Source: Massilia alkalitolerans DSM 17462
Lineage (GTDB): Bacteria; Pseudomonadota; Gammaproteobacteria; Burkholderiales; Burkholderiaceae_D
Length of the DNA: 64,000 nucleotides
Assembly (NCBI RefSeq): GCF_000427785.1
Contig: NZ_ATYR01000003.1
Coordinates: 316,386-380,385 of the forward strand
Reading direction: 5' to 3'
Shown in pieces: positions 63,294 through 64,000 of the stretch. The notes beneath the pieces were generated by a model. The model made no database searches and had not been told where the DNA came from. It saw only the letters and a program-made list of their open reading frames with translations. The position numbers and the translations under genes were made by a program. Each line of letters opens with the position of its first letter. The first letter of the stretch is position 1.

Positions 63294-63641
63294 GTGCATA
63301 CCGACGCGCAACCGACCGATGGAGTTCTTCCGCAAGCAGCCGATCCTGCCGAGCGGCGCCAGATGGCCAGATTCCATGCTGCCCTGTTCCCCACCCGGCT
63401 GGCGCTGTCGCGCTGGCAGCATGGTGGCCACATTCCCCACCTGCATCATGGTGGCACGTCGGACACGACGTGCGCCCTGCGTGCGGCCTGGTATGCCGCT
63501 GCCCGGCGCGATTTCCAGGCCTGGCTCGACCGCGGCGGCTTCAGCCAGTACGAGGATGTCTCCCGTGCGCTGCCCGCTGCGCGGACTGCCGGCCAGCCGG
63601 TGCGCGATGGCGATACCAAGCAGATCGGTACCTGCACGTAA
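63294..63641 (+). CDS. Hypothetical protein
   Basis: 115 residues from a GTG at 63294, or fewer from ATG 63363. High G/C at third positions and an AWYAAARRDFQAWLDRGGFS stretch look protein-like, but no family was recognised and no ribosome-binding site is clear. It ends about 12 bp before the likely 3' splice point of the group II intron. Confidence 0.35.
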   Translation: MHTDAQPTDGVLPQAADPAERRQMARFHAALFPTRLALSRWQHGGHIPHLHHGGTSDTTCALRAAWYAAARRDFQAWLDRGGFSQYEDVSRALPAARTAGQPVRDGDTKQIGTCT

Positions 63642-63652
63642 TTCCTGTCGGT

Positions 63653-64000
63653 AATTGGGATAGGGGCGGTCAGCATGCTGACCGGCCCCTCCCACACCAC
63701 CCGGCATGCGGTTCCGCACCGGGCGGTTCGAGTAGTTGAGGTTAAGTGAGGCGAGGCATGCCAAGACGCTCAAAGTAGCCAATCGTCAGGACGTTGTTCA
63801 GGGCAAGCCTGCTGTTGCGCCACCAGCTGCGGTTGTTCCCCGCAACCAGAGCAGCGACTTTCGGCGTTGCCCCCAACTTTCGCAGCTCTCGATAGATGGT
63901 AGGCCCACATCGCCACTGTTTCAGGTGAATTGCACGTAGGCGGTGGCGCATCCATTTGTCCAGCTCTCGCAGGGCAGTCGGGGTTTGCGCCAGTCCGAAA
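63653..64000 (-). mobile_element. Group II intron, 3' part (cut by window edge)
   Basis: Behind the maturase stop, on the minus strand, a 34-nt domain V (63729-63696) starts GAACCGCCCGGTGCGG and ends CGGGTGGT. It is followed by GTGGGAGGGGC and a domain VI hairpin (CCGGTCAGC/GCTGACCG) with CCCCTATCCC holding the bulged branch A. The intron should end at about 63653-63655, after CCCAAT. These are standard group II features. The 5' part lies beyond the right edge. Confidence 0.85.
63742..64000 (-). CDS. ltrA: Group II intron reverse transcriptase/maturase (partial, C-terminus)
   Basis: The frame is open to the window edge and ends at 63742. The visible 86 residues (LRELDKWMRHRLRAIHLKQW, TIYRELRKLGATPKVAALVAG, WWRNSRLALNNVLTIGYFERLG) are the C-terminal tail following the maturase X domain of intron-encoded proteins, as in LtrA. 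The ATG-like codons at 63949 and 63953 are internal. With domain V just behind it, it belongs to the intron. Confidence 0.9.
   Translation of the reverse strand, partial: FGLAQTPTALRELDKWMRHRLRAIHLKQWRCGPTIYRELRKLGATPKVAALVAGNNRSWWRNSRLALNNVLTIGYFERLGMPRLT

Overview
The window looks like a chromosomal segment of a high-GC, motile betaproteobacterium of the Oxalobacteraceae, most likely Massilia or a close relative. The grounds are the flgAMN genes divergent from flgBCDEFGHIJ, a fliA-motC-motD block behind flhBAFG, and dense palindromic intergenic repeats. The genus is inferred from gene content and layout; no search was run.

Region 1 (1-9500) is the flagellar rod, hook and ring operon (flgB to flgJ, minus strand; flgJ runs off the left edge) facing flgA, flgM and flgN on the plus strand. 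flgM has a clear sigma-28 promoter and, just upstream, a 111-nt hairpin. Region 2 (9500-17600) is accessory: an orphan Hcp gene divergent from a phage-type lysozyme and a small secreted protein (a candidate type VI effector-immunity set), a small membrane protein, a secreted GH43-like beta-propeller, a globin-sensor GGDEF-EAL protein, and an M35 zinc protease beside a small secreted protein of similar make-up. Region 3 (17579-25798) is flagellar again: flhB-flhA, flhF-flhG, fliA-motC-motD.

Region 4 (26100-51700) is a large exopolysaccharide locus. It holds a YjbE-like low-complexity secreted protein, dTDP-rhamnose synthesis (rfbBDAC), a YjbH-type outer-membrane protein fused to a PAP2 phosphatase, a CapD/WbpM-type dehydratase with a PglC-type initiating transferase, and an IS4-family insertion. 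A long minus-strand operon follows: wza-wzz-fdtA-fdtB-wzx-GT-wzy-GT-GT, with a reductase/epimerase behind it. A GNAT acetyltransferase and a second, WecA/WbpL-type, initiating transferase close the locus. The genes predict a Wzx/Wzy-dependent polymer with rhamnose, a 3-amino-3,6-dideoxyhexose and a UDP-derived 6-deoxy-HexNAc.

Region 5 (51900-64000) holds an unknown secreted protein, a fumarylacetoacetase-family hydrolase, outer-membrane phospholipase A, a nutrient-uptake set (TonB receptor, SapC-like protein, JmjC/cupin protein, divergent ROK regulator), rsuA, and the 3' end of a group II intron with its maturase, cut by the right edge. Five copies of a paired palindromic repeat (GTAGGGTGG...CCACCCTAC) lie between genes, three of them between convergent gene ends. 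No tRNA, rRNA or CRISPR array was seen.
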